The notes under the pieces were generated by a model that saw only the letters and a list, made by a program, of their open reading frames with translations, ran no database searches and was not told where the DNA came from. Made by a program: the position numbers and the translations under genes. Below, in pieces: positions 9,392 through 20,500 of a DNA stretch of 64,000 nt (its first letter is position 1; each line of letters starts with the position of its first letter). The DNA comes from Coriolopsis trogii. Taxonomy: Eukaryota; Basidiomycota; Agaricomycetes; Polyporales; Polyporaceae. Location of the stretch: NCBI GenBank assembly GCA_020543525.1, contig JAHYIO010000023.1:558001-622000 (forward strand), given 5' to 3'.

Positions 9392-11307
9392 GTGTGACTC
9401 TGTATGCGGGCGGTGGACGGGCGAATGCGGGAGGACTGGAAGCGGAGAAGATGGAGGGAAGAGGGAAGAAGAAAGAGAGGCTGAAGAGCAGGGGGCGCGC
9501 GGATGTGCAGTGGGCCATGGGTGGAATGTCCGAAGACCTGTCGGGCGCATGCGATCATTCCGATGATGACTGCCCCCCGAGCGCTTCTGCCCCTGCCCTT
9601 CGCCTGCGTCACCTCGGCTTACAAACCGCACCTCGATATGGCAATCCTCCGCTGACAGGCAGACAGGCGCCGACCGGAAGTGGCGATGGGGGCTCGGCCC
9701 AGCTCATCTCGCTGCCACCGTTGGTCATCTCTGCATCCATCCCCCAGGCCCGATCGTGGGCCGCATAATGGCCCTTAGCACATCTCCGCTCCCAGTGCAC
9801 CGTCTGTTCTGCACTGTCCGCGACCAGCGGCTCGCTCGGACGTAATCGTCCACACCGCTCAAGCAGCGCATACAATATAGGTCGCGGACGTGTCCCGAAA
9901 ACACAACCGGCATACGACCCGGTCCTTGTGCCTCCTGCCAATCAAGGTATCCGGACGGAGAGCTCGGAGAGTTACTGTCGCATGACGTGCTGTTCTACAC
10001 GTTCGCGCAAGCAAGTAATCCATCAAGTATAACGCCTTGCTTGGAGCGATTCGAGCCTTGCCTCGCTCCAAAGAGTACCCGATTGCGTACGATATGATGG
10101 CCGAGGATGGCACCCTGGCATGACTTGAGTTAACGCTCTACGCACATGGATCTGGCCAAGGTTCCCGCTGAGCTCCGGCGACGTTAAGTTCAAACCTACT
10201 TACCTTCCTAAACTGGATGTCCACGCACCCGGTCCGAGTGCCAAGGAAATCACGATCGCTCCCAGCCATTGGTCCGACGAATATCCGCTCGTTGGAGTGG
10301 ACATTCGCACTTCCGGGAGCAGAGAATTGGTTCGGGTCGAATCCTAAGAGGCCACTGATTTGGATAGGTAATTGTGTGCGTGCTCCAGGTATGAAAAGGA
10401 CTAAGGAGAGTACAACAGTGTCGTCACAACATGTGGTTCCCTTGCATGGCAAAGGCGTATACATGAAAGCGAACTCCAGAAACCAGGAAAACGGAAACGA
10501 GAATGTCTATGTCATGTGAAAGAAACAGAAAGGAGAAAAAAAAACATCATGCGAGGGCCCACTTCCATCGTCTTCCCAACCCAGGTCCTACACCCGCCAC
10601 CCCGAGGCCGCGTCCTCCGATTCCGTGCGCGTGAACGTCGAGAACGACGCAAACGCGCCTCCAAACGCGCACTCGCGTCCCACGCCTATCCTACCACTTA
10701 GCCAGAAAACACACACACACATAAACGACCCATCGGCATCAGCCAGCCATCCGCGGCACGTACCTGAGTCCGCCCCGTCGACGGCGGTCGTCGACCGCGC
10801 GTGGTAGCTCGGCGTCCACGACTCGACGCCTTCGGACGACTTGTTCGCCGTGAACCACGAGCTCGGGCTCCTCGGCAGTCCGTACGTGATGTTCTGTGAT
10901 CGTCATGAGCGGATGCGGTAAAACCGAGAACGCCGCGGCATCAAGCATATCCGCGACAAAGTATGTGCATACCGGTACGGGAAGGTTGGGAGGCGTGTCG
11001 GGACGCGTTGCGAATGCGTTGGCCTGTACGCGGACGTCGGTGAACATGGCGTCAGCAACCTGCTCCGTGTCCTCTGCACGGAGGCATGCAGGCAGACGCA
11101 CCCCGCCGAGCTCTCGGTTGACGCGATATCGCAACTTCGCATCGATGATCTCTGCATCGCACCCCACGCCATCCCTCGTGGTCCTAGTATTCAAACTGAC
11201 GATCCGCACAGTCAGAATTGTGGATGGACCCATTGCCGCACGCCAAGACGGGCGAAGACTGACGTGGAGAGCATAGATATGGCGTGGACTGTCGGCCGAC
11301 GTCAAGC
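9392..11307. other. unresolved region with coding-like fragments
   Basis: No confident gene. On the plus strand, 10161-10346 reads as a protein-like stretch (KFKPTYLPKLDVHAP ... SHWSDEYPLVGVDIRT) ending in a stop. A fragment containing YPDGELGELLSHDVLFYTF lies upstream, about 9949-10012. On the minus strand, a frame ending at a good GTAAGT donor (10203-10198) is also open. The 10739-11307 part is open on the minus strand for about 190 codons but shows no recognisable domain; it may be a spliced tail of the DUF6534 gene. A (CA)n run lies near 10708-10719. It could be a decayed or lineage-specific gene. Confidence 0.3.
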
Positions 11308-12950
11308 TCAGCATTCGTGGACGGGTAGCGCGCTGAGGACGGTACCTTTGCTGCTAGCCATGTGGAACGCTAGCCATACCAGACGGGGACGCAATACAAA
11401 GTACTGTTCCGACATCAGGAGCAGTCTCTTACGAGGCGAACCTCGCGGGCTTACCGTTAGTGTGGTCAGGATCTGCAGCACCCTGTGACAATGTAATGTT
11501 TCAGCTGATATTGCAGGATGAGACGATGAGTGAGTGGTACGGACAGTGAGAATACCCCTCGGTTGACAGAGGACAGGAAAGTGCGTTTCCAAAACGTGTG
11601 CTGGCTGCAGTGGATGAAGCAATACTGTGAGTGATAAGCTGGTGGAATGCACCGAGATTAGACACATACCTGCCTATGCGGTTTCGGTTCAGCCAGTAGA
11701 GCGACAGCGTGATCAGCGCGTCGGTGACGATCTGCAATCCTGCGCTGACACTGGAGAGGATCTACATGCTGCTCACTCCGCGATCTGATAGTGCGAGGGT
11801 AGCAAGACCTAACTCACGTCAACGAACTTCGGGTGGGCTGGGTCGTTGACCTCGTAATTGGATCTAGCCGTGGCAAGACGGTGAGTAGATTCATATGATC
11901 GCGAAGCGTAAGAGCCAACTCACGTTTCCACCGTCGCAGCTAGGGACGCCGTCAATGTCAATATTCGCTACCTGCGATCCAAAGAGATAGACTCAACCAA
12001 GTCCAGTTGCTATCCACCCACGAGGGACGTTCTCGTTCAGCGTTCTCATGAGGGCCGACGTTCACATACCGATTGCCCCGGTGGCTAACGCACACTGTAC
12101 AACGAGTGAGCATGCATACCGAGAGCGGGGCGCGTATCACCTTACTATAATCGCTTGCAGGAACCAGTTCCGCTTCCCTACTGCACATAACACATGAAAC
12201 CTCAATGACAATGCACGTCCAGATGTTCGCCAGTAGCTCACGCTGTCCGATACGAAACGCGAAGAACCTGAATAGTGTGTGGCGATCGATCAGCGTTTGT
12301 TCATGCATGCAAGGGCTTACTGTCAGGAAGAGTACATTTGCACCGCATATATCGCCGCAAACTGCGGTATCACCCGTTAGTATGAGACGAACACGGTCGC
12401 GTTCGCGGTGCTCACACAGAATGCACGTTCGAACACTAGACTCCTATCATCGTCCGTGAGCACCGGGCCCACGATCGCTGGACCGAGAAGCACGTACGCA
12501 GGTACAGGCGCAACCGCAAATTGTACACCGCCGTTCACGACAGCGTAGGTGTACAAAGCGTGGATTTCCATCAACATCGTCACTGTTTCGAAGATCCTGC
12601 TCAAGAACGATTGAAGGGTGTTTCGTGACCCCAAAGAAGAAGCACGCGCGTACCAAAGCACAAAGACCTGCGTGGCCGTCAATCGGGATGCTTGGGCTAT
12701 TGTTTTTGGCGATACGTCAGGATGGCTCACCAAGAACTTGAGCACCCGGGGATCATTATAGAAACGGTCGTAAAATTGCATGCTCTGAAGGACAGTGATG
12801 CCGTACAACCTGTGAACGTTCCGAAGAACTTCAATAGATGAGGAGCTATGTGGGGAGAACAACGTACATGGCGGCAAGGGGAGTCGCAATCAAGAATACA
12901 CCTAGAGTGCCAGCCGAAGAAACATAGTCGGTTACCGCTGGCCACCACAT
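11308..12950 (-). CDS. DUF6534-type multi-pass membrane protein
   Basis: The protein belongs to an integral-membrane family expanded in mushroom-forming fungi; its function is unknown. Early exons on the minus strand are well defined: 12950-12868, 12809-12731, 12667-12654 (14 bases) and one starting at 12596. They join to give a first helix with TLGVFLIATPLAAM followed by LYGITVLQ, then YNDPRVLKFLVFVLW and IFETVTMLMEIHALYTYAV, the typical first half of the family. Later pieces contain FFAFRIGQRELLANIW, SAGLQIVTDALITLSLYW and, near the end, LVWLAFHMASSK and SALPV. I could not make all middle exons join in phase, so the centre of the model and the C terminus (11308 or further downstream) are provisional. 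Missing exons or real decay are both possible. Confidence 0.6.
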
Positions 12951-13592
12951 TCTGCACAGGATAGGATTGTGTGAGGTCCAAGGGAGACAAGACAGGCGGG
13001 AAGGAGGAGAGGGGGGATTAGCGTAGAGGAAGGGGTAGCGGGAGGGCAGGGTGGACCAAGACCGCTCCTGCGGTGAGGAAACTCGGAATATATGATGTCG
13101 GTATCCCCAAGGCATGGTAGGGACCTGCATCTTCGGGGAATGGAACCGGACGGACTTCTATCACAAACGGGTCTCTTGATGACTGGAGCTTGGGGTGGAG
13201 GATCTCCTTGTCGCGAGTGCCCTGACATAGTAGGCGGCTTTGAATCGCTCAAGAACAAGTCTCAAAACGAGAGATTTTCGGGACTCGGTGTCTTTCGCGG
13301 TCGTTGACCGGTCAGTCCTCACCACTCGTCTTCTTCGATGCGACGTCGCAGCGGGACGAATGGGCCTGTCAGGTCAAGAACGCGGCACCACGAATTTTGC
13401 GGGAAGGAAAGGTACATACACGATGTATGGAAGCCAGCGTGGCTATTCCACCCACACACAAGCAGGAGGACACCCGAGCAACACACACAAGGCAGGCATT
13501 TCGCGACCTATGCAAGAGGCAGGAACAGCAGGTGAGGATAGCGTGAACATTATGGAGGCAAGTAACATATCCGTAGTAGCGCGCCAGCAAGT
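12951..13592. other. intergenic region upstream of the DUF6534 gene
   Basis: This region holds the putative promoter of the DUF6534 gene and the 3' end of mrpl6. I see no gene. Several open frames are present, but without splice signals or known motifs. Confidence 0.4.
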
Positions 13593-14303
13593 CTACTTCT
13601 TCTTCACTGCCTTCATCCTGACCCTCTCGTTACCCACAATGATACCCTGTTAAAGTCCGCACCGTCAAGGGGGAAGCTCGAAGAACGAGGGCATGTGGCA
13701 GCGTACCTTTCCCTTGTACGGTTCTGGGGGTCGCCAGCTTCGTATTTGCGCCGCGAACAGACCCAATTGGTGCTTGTCCGTACAGCTCAGCACGATTTTT
13801 GTGGGGAGGGGGACCTCGATCTTGATGTGCTCCGGAACGGAGACGAAGACGGAGTGAGAGAACCCGAGCTTCATGTTCAGCCGTTGCCCGCTCCTCCCCT
13901 CTCCCTTCCCTCTCGGGTCCGACTCCAGCGCCGCACGGTAGCCGACACCGACGAGGTAGACGGGCGTGGTGAAGCCCTCGGTCATGCCGATGATGGCATT
14001 CTGCAGGAGCGTGCGGGTGAGCCCCCACATCGAGCGCTGCTTCCTCTCCTTCGGGTTCTCAACGGAGACCGCAATCGTATTCGGTTCTGACTGGTCTAGC
14101 TTGAGGAAAGGCATGAGGGGTACGGAGGTCTCGCCTAGAGGACCCTTGACGGACACGGCGGTCGGTGAGGGGGCCAGCGTGACCGTGGGTGGATAGACGA
14201 TGGGCTTCTTGCCGATGTTGGAGACGATGCCGGCGTGGGCTGGAGCAGAGGACGAGAACGTGCGGACGACATGGCGGGACCCCGCCTGCCACCGAGAGAG
14301 CAT
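13593..14303 (-). CDS. mrpl6: mitochondrial large-subunit ribosomal protein L6 (uL6m)
   Basis: Component of the mitochondrial ribosome. Two exons on the minus strand, 14303-13707 and 13646-13593, give 216 residues. The N terminus (MLSRWQAGSRHVVRTFSSS) is rich in Arg and Ser with no acidic residue, as expected for a matrix-targeting presequence. The mature part starts at SNIGKKPIVYPP and contains VSVKGPLG, VGVGYRA and KIEVPLPTKIVLSC. It ends with the L6 signature region RSWRPPEPYKGKGIIVGNE, which crosses the intron, and a lysine-rich end. The frame stays open upstream of 14303 into antisense of the neighbouring gene; I reject that extension. The gene is divergent from ARC1 with only 140 bases between the starts. 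Confidence 0.95.
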
Positions 14304-14443
14304 ATCCGCGTACGGAGAGCTTGGGCGTCGGCAGCGTTGGGCGAGCTTGAGGCAGCCCGGTGTGACCGTGACGCGAGCTGGTGTGACCGAGGAGGAGGTC
14401 ACGGAACGCGATACGACGCGTGCACGTGAGAGCCTCTCCCAAA
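14304..14443. promoter_or_regulatory. very short bidirectional promoter, mrpl6/ARC1
   Basis: Only 140 bases separate the two start codons, so both genes must be driven from this segment or from within each other's 5' ends. Both products serve translation: one in mitochondria, one as a tRNA-synthetase cofactor. Confidence 0.5.
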
Positions 14444-16122
14444 ATGACTTTCTTGACTCGGAGGGTCGTCCAGCTGCTGCCCGCCCATCGATCCTATCTC
14501 TGCTCTGCACTCTGGTCCAGAACAATGTCCGTACAGGCTGCCCTCGCAAAGCTCCCGTCGCCGCTCAAAGATCTCGTCACTGGCGCTGTCCAGGACGGCA
14601 GCGAAGACTTTGGCAAGTCCGAGAAGGACAAGGCCGAGGTCGCGGAGTGGATAGACAAGGTCGCGCAGGGAGATGTCGCGAAACCGGAGAACTTCAAGGT
14701 GCGGACCCTTCCTTCAGCGGAGGTTGCGAGGCTTGACATGAAACAGGATCTTGATGCATCCCTAGTTCCCCGCACATACCTCGTGAGCAATTACTTCACT
14801 GCTGCAGACGTCGCGCTCTACGGCGCACTTCATCCATCTCTGGTACTCCTTCACTGCTTGTACCCCTTCTTTGCATCCACTCAAACGCATGGATTTAGTC
14901 GCAACTGCAGCCAGCGCAGTACTACTCTACTCCCGCAATCACCCGTTACTTTGACCATGTCCAGAACCGCCCCTCCGTCCGCAAAGCTGCTGAAGTACTA
15001 GCACCCGCCTTCTCGCTCGTCTCCTTCGACCTCGACAACGCACCACACCAGGAGCGCAAAGCCGAACCCCCGAAGAAGAAAGAGAAGGCGCCGGCAGCGA
15101 AGGCCGACGGTGCAAAGGCGGTCGCGACAGCTGAGAAGACTGAGAAGCCAGCAAAGGCTGACAAGGCTGCCACAAAGCAGAAGAAGGCTGAGGAGGGCGA
15201 GAAGGCGGTAGAGAGCGGTGAGAAGGAGGGCAAGGCGCAGAAGAAGGAGAAGAAGGCCAAGGAGCCTAAGGAGCCCAAGGCTGCAGACAAGAAGCCAGCG
15301 GAGGATGCGGGCGAGCCGGTTCCGTCTATGATTGACCTCAGGGTAGGCCACATCGTCGACAGTGAGTTGCCGTCCTATGTCCTGTGGCATGTTATGTCTG
15401 ACCGAGAGGTCGTAGTCAAAAAGCATCCTGATGCGGACGGTCTCTATGTCGAGGTGAGAGCATATACCCATTCATTTCTGACAGCTTGTCTTATGCATCC
15501 ACCGTGGTTCAGCAAATCGACTTCGGTGAAGAGACTGGCCCACGGACAGTCGTGTCAGGTCTCGTGCACTACATTCCCATAGAGCAGATGCAGGACAAGT
15601 ATCTTGTTGGCGTTGTAAGTATGCAGTACCGCATCGCCGACGACTGAGCGCATTAATCCCGCTTTAGTGCAATTTGAAGCCCGCGAACATGCGTGGAGTA
15701 AAGAGCTTCGCCATGGTTCTATGTGTACGTGCTTACGTTATCTTTGGTGACGCCCTTTCTTATATTATTTCAGGCAACACACAAAGATGGCAAGGACGCA
15801 GGCATCGAGCTCGTCCAGCCTCCACCAGGGTCAAAAGTCGGCGAGCGCATCTACTTCGAAGGCTTCGAAGGTCAGCGCCACCTATCCCCTCTGCTGGGCT
15901 CCGTATGCTGATCATTTGTGCTTTTAATCGACAACAGGGTCGGAGCCGCTTTCCCAGCTAAACCCCAAGAAGAAGATCTTCGAGACGATTCAGCCTGGTT
16001 TCACGACTCTCGAGACGCGCGAGGCGGCCTGGGTGAACCCGGCGACGAAGACGGTGCACAAGATCCGGACGAAGGACGGCGTGTGCCTTGCACCGAACTT
16101 TGTTGGAGCGTCACTGTCGTGA
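14444..16122 (+). CDS. ARC1: tRNA-binding synthetase cofactor (Arc1/AIMP1 type)
   Basis: Binds tRNA and docks aminoacyl-tRNA synthetases (methionyl- and glutamyl- in yeast). Eight exons, 14444-14698, 14747-14842, 14920-15361, 15416-15453, 15513-15614, 15668-15724, 15774-15870 and 15938-16122, join in phase to 423 residues. The N-terminal part is GST-C-like (SNYFTAADVALYGALHP; YFDHVQNRPSVRKAA). The middle, roughly residues 140-220, is a Lys/Ala/Glu-rich linker expected to grip tRNA. The C-terminal EMAPII-like OB-fold begins MIDLRVGHIVDIKKHPDAD and includes CNLKPANMRGVKSFAMVLC. The first 27 residues before a second Met at 14525 contain four arginines and no acidic residue, like a mitochondrial presequence. 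Yeast Arc1 lacks such an extension, so the true start could be either Met. Confidence 0.95.
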
Positions 16123-16516
16123 TTGTCGGGATTGGCGTACTGGTAGAAGTCAAAAGCTAACGTTCAGCGCATGTAGTTTACTTGATGCTCATTGCCTTAG
16201 TGAGCGCCCGATCTTAGACATCCTCATCCATCGGTTGTGCAGAACGTGTGACACGAAGGACAACGAAAAGAGGGCTCACAATCTTCTAAAGCTCCTAGAC
16301 AAGGGCGACGACGTCGACGACGGCCTGTTACGTGTCATGCACCGCGTTCCGATACATACCTTTAGGAGAAGACCACCGTCTGCATTAGCAACGCAGAGTA
16401 CGCCTTTGTGATGCCCCATGATCAGAGGTCTGCATGTCTCGTACAATATTGCCAACGGAATATTATGGTTTGGTGCATCGCTACTTATACTTGCATCCTC
16501 TTGCATAACAAATGGC
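16123..16516. other. tail-to-tail intergenic region
   Basis: The region lies between the 3' ends of ARC1 and the dimeric-barrel gene. I see no gene or repeat. Confidence 0.5.
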
Positions 16517-17245
16517 TCAGTATGACTTGAGCTCGCTCCAGCCGCGATGGAACGTCATGAGCCTCCTCTCGAACCTCGTAAGCTTCGGCATCAGCTCTTT
16601 CATCCAAGGCGTATCCGTCGCCTTGAACTCCTCCGTCTCCCGCGCCGCCATGTTCGCGTACTCGTGCACCGCGAGGTACTTGCGCACCTTTTCCTCCTCG
16701 CGTCTCGCCTTCATCCCCTCGTCGTTCCCCCACACCCGCGTCTCCCTCAGCACGAACCGCCGGCTCCGGATCCACTGAGGAACGCGCATGAGGAGCGGGA
16801 TGTGCTCCTCGTCGTACCACCTATTGAACTCCTCCTCCACCTCCGGCGACACGTCCACCTCGACGATGCTCACGATCGCCTCCCCAGACTTGAACGCCGT
16901 CTCCACGTCGAACGCGGACCCGGCGCGCGGCGGGTAGACAGGCTCGTGCAGCGCGTAGACGCGGATGTCCATGAGCGCGATGCGCGACATGATCGACTTC
17001 TCGCGCTCGTCCGGGCTCGTGAGGAGCGCGGTGTGGAGCGGGTCGTTGATAGCCTCGGGGGTGGCGAGGTCGTAGAACGCGGCGTAGGTCGGCGTGAGCG
17101 AGTCGGCCGCGGTCCAGCGAGTGACTGCGCCGAAGGAGGGGACGCGTGTGCGCGGAGGGATGTGCCCATCGTCGTACCATTCGTCGAATTCCTCCTTGGG
17201 GATGGAGGGCCCGGGCTCGGAGAATACTAACAAAAGGCCAGACAT
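16517..17245 (-). CDS. tandem dimeric alpha/beta-barrel protein
   Basis: Intronless gene of 242 codons. It has two similar halves, each with a short beta-strand followed by a signature of type E-x2-F-x2-WYD-x2-HIP: EEFDEWYDDGHIPPRTRVP near residue 18 and EEEFNRWYDEEHIPLLMRVP near residue 138. This is the pattern of ferredoxin-like dimeric alpha/beta-barrel domains (EthD-like and relatives), here fused in tandem so that one chain could form a complete barrel. Proteins of this fold include small oxygenases, decarboxylases and cyclases, so a small-molecule enzyme is possible, but no catalytic assignment can be made. No signal peptide is seen. Confidence 0.8.
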   Translation of the reverse strand: MSGLLLVFSEPGPSIPKEEFDEWYDDGHIPPRTRVPSFGAVTRWTAADSLTPTYAAFYDLATPEAINDPLHTALLTSPDEREKSIMSRIALMDIRVYALHEPVYPPRAGSAFDVETAFKSGEAIVSIVEVDVSPEVEEEFNRWYDEEHIPLLMRVPQWIRSRRFVLRETRVWGNDEGMKARREEEKVRKYLAVHEYANMAARETEEFKATDTPWMKELMPKLTRFERRLMTFHRGWSELKSY

Positions 17246-17596
17246 ACTGTGGATCGCGGTGGGTGTGTACGGCGAGAGATTTCTGGAGAACGTCCAGCAT
17301 CTTTCTGCTTTTATTACGATGAGCCACGCTCACCGATTTGTAAGACCAGTATGACAAAGTGCTTGGTAAGTAGAGTCCAGTGGGACTTCAAGTTGCGCGT
17401 GATGTCCGAGGCCCGCATGCGATGCGGAATGCTTGGAAAGGAGACGGTAAGGGAACGGCATCTAAGTTGGAGTACTACTAGTATTACAACTGCAAACCAT
17501 CCAAGACTAGTGTATAGCGTATGATACGACCATGAGATGAAAGGATGACTGAAATGAAGGACGATAGCGAGCCAGAGCGAGTAGCGACAAATAAGA
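17246..17596. other. intergenic region
   Basis: A 351-base gap between the dimeric-barrel gene start and the Mor2/Tao3 gene stop, both on the minus strand. It should contain the promoter of the former. I see nothing else. Confidence 0.4.
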
Positions 17597-20500
17597 TTAG
17601 TGCGAGCTATGTGCAGTGTTCGGGTTCGTGAACCTTGCGAAGCTAGGCGAGTCGTATTCAAAGAGATCCGTATCCGAGTCCGAATCCGAGTCCTCCGAGT
17701 CCTCGTACGTAGGCGACAGCCCACCGACGGTGAACACGTCCACGAAGGGCGTCTGCGGGACGTCCACCGCGTCCGTCGATTTGGCCAGGATAGCCGCCAC
17801 TCGCGCCTCGAGCTGTCGGTGAGGCACGGAACCGATCGCAGGATCCTCCTGGAAGAAGCTGCTCAATTCGTGCAGGTTCTGCACCATGTCGCCGAGGTCG
17901 TCCTCAAGCTGACTGTGGACGAGCGCGAGTTCGTCGTCGGGCTGGAAGTCGATCCGGGACGGGCGAAGGTTCCCTTTCCCGAGATCAAAGACGGCGACGA
18001 CATTCGCCCGGCAGGTTTCGCGGTGCGCATCTGCTCGCGGCACGCACCATCCGGACTCCTGTGGAATGCCGAAGACTTCCGCGACAGACTCGACCTCTTT
18101 GACGTTCGCGCGTAGGTGATGGTGGAGCGACATACGGAGGACGTGCTTAGCAGCAGGGCCACCTGAGATCTGCATGGGTTCGTCGAGAACGTCGAGGGCC
18201 TGTGATGAGAGGTCTGTCTCCAACAGGCGAAGGAGCGGCATGAGAAGCTCTGAACCGAGTAGGTCGACTTGGTTCTTCGTTTCCCTCTGCTGGAAGAGCA
18301 CCTTGAGGATCTGCATTGTCGTGACCTGCAACCAGCGTTGTTTGTTCAAGACCAGCCCCATGAGTAGCGTGATGACCTCCGTCCAGTGGTCGATGCCGTA
18401 GTGTTCCCGAAGACTGGCGACGGATTGTCGAAGAAAGTCGTCCTTTGTCCTGAACCGTGCTTTCGCGAACGAGGTCATGATCCGCTCGATGCTCGGGCGC
18501 TCTTCCTCTTCAGCCAAGCGGCTGATATTGAGTGCGAACTCTTGCAGAGCTTCATCCTTGATGTCTTCAGACATGGCATGCAGACACCAGGGGAGAGAAA
18601 GCGTGTAAAGATCTCGGACGCGTCCCTCCGAAGGATCGATCAATCGGGAGTCGTTGATTCTGGTGAGCTTTTGTATAACCCGAAGAGTGAGATCGGAAGT
18701 GACCGAGGAGCGCAGCCCCACCAGTACACTCGATTGCAAGGTAGCTGATCCGCTCCAATTCGTGGGCATATACGCAAAGAGGATATCCGTCGTGTCGGGA
18801 TCGTTGAGATCCATTCGCGTGAGGACTGCGTCTAGCAGGTGTAGCGCATGCAAGAACTCTGCTTCCACCGTGGTTGAAAGGCATGCGACAGCACACCAAA
18901 ACAGTTGTGGTAGCTGGGCGAGCTCGAGATCACTTGAGGACACCAGAGTCGTCAATGTCGAGATAATCTCCACGTTGAAGCTCTGAATGGCGAGGTCTTC
19001 GTCCGCAATGGTGTTTGCCAGTCGACCCAGGAGCATGCCCACATGGTTGGGACCGATGCGCGGAGAGAGAGCGCGATAGAGCTGTAGGGAGCGGAATGCA
19101 ACAGGGCGGATCGAACATGCTGTACCCCAGGTCAAAGCGAGAGTACCCCACTGCTCTGAGAGCGTAGGGTGCAACGGTTCCACAAGGTCGAGGATAGCAT
19201 CCCCGAACCATTTCAGCTTTGATTCCACCTCAGCTCCGCGATCGTCCTCCTTCCATAAGCGAGTTTGAGCCTCCTTCTCGAGATCCTGAATTGCTGCCTT
19301 GAGCTCCATACGGGATTGGTGCAACGAACGATCCGGAAGTTCGTCGTATCCGGTAAGACAGGATCGCAACAGTTGGAAGAGCATGTGGCGGCAATGTTCC
19401 TGCACGAAAGGCTGTCGATGGTCGAGGTGCATGAAGAGAGCATGGAAGAGGACTGGAAGCTGATCTTGGAATTCCCAATAGCGCTCAAGCGCGGTTTCGG
19501 AGAGGAAGAGAAGGGCGAATTGAGCAACACCCAGCGATAACCTCGGTTTCTCAGAGAAGAGGATATCGAGGTCGGACCAGAACTCTAGTTCGTCGTCATT
19601 GGGCACCGCCAATTTGTGTTCGATGCTCGGAAGCATACGCGCCGGTTCCACGACACTGCAGAGTTCCTCGACGATCTGCCGACTGATGACGCTTTGCGAT
19701 AAACACGCAACGATCTTCGCGGCGCAACCGATGAACACAACGCTGCCGACCTTGTGCGACTGTTCCAGGAGGAAACGAATAACCGCGTGTCCGTTCGTCT
19801 GGTTCGGCGGGTCGACGAGGCGAGTCCAAAGGACAAGTATTTGCTCCGTGTAGGTCTCTGCATATCGCATGGTAAGCGCCATCAGATGATAGATATTCGA
19901 CCGGCCCTCCTTCGTGAGTTCGGTTTTGTCGTCGTTCATGAGATCGAGGTTGGGGACCCAATACTCGAGAGTTTGTAGGAGCAACAATACCCCCCGGTCT
20001 GCACGGTTGTCGTAGACCTTCGGTATCCAGTCTGATAGCTGTGCAAGAACCTTGGATGTCTGTGTGGGATGCTCTCCAGCGAGTACATCGGATATGAGGC
20101 GATGTGCGTGCAGGTAGGTGCTAGGCGCTGAACTGCCCACGGCAGCTTCATACTGCGACAACGACATGATCCCTGCGGACTGTTCATGGATGGTTTCCAA
20201 CATATTGAAGGACTGACGTCGTATCTGAAGCAGAGGGTGACAGAGATTGGATAAACCGAGGCAGATCACATGGGCGAAGCTGAATGCGGTTGCTGCTCCG
20301 CTGCATATGGCATCCGCGACCACCTCGAAGAAACGCGCGTTGCTGGTGTCCAGTTCGCGGCTGGTGACGAAGGCCCTTCGCAAGCACTCATCGAGGAAGA
20401 TATCGGTGCATCGATGATGACTTAGCAATGAACGGAGCGCTTTCCTGGACCATGGTGAGTGGCAGTCCGCAAGCACTACGAGTTTCGACTCACTTTCCCG

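Noticed and set aside
14304..14549. In-frame 82-residue upstream extension of mrpl6
   Set aside because: It would run antisense through the first exon of ARC1, and the Met at 14303 already gives a good mitochondrial presequence.
16547..17230. 227-codon plus-strand frame
   Set aside because: It is antisense to the dimeric-barrel gene, Arg/His/Val-biased and without motifs.
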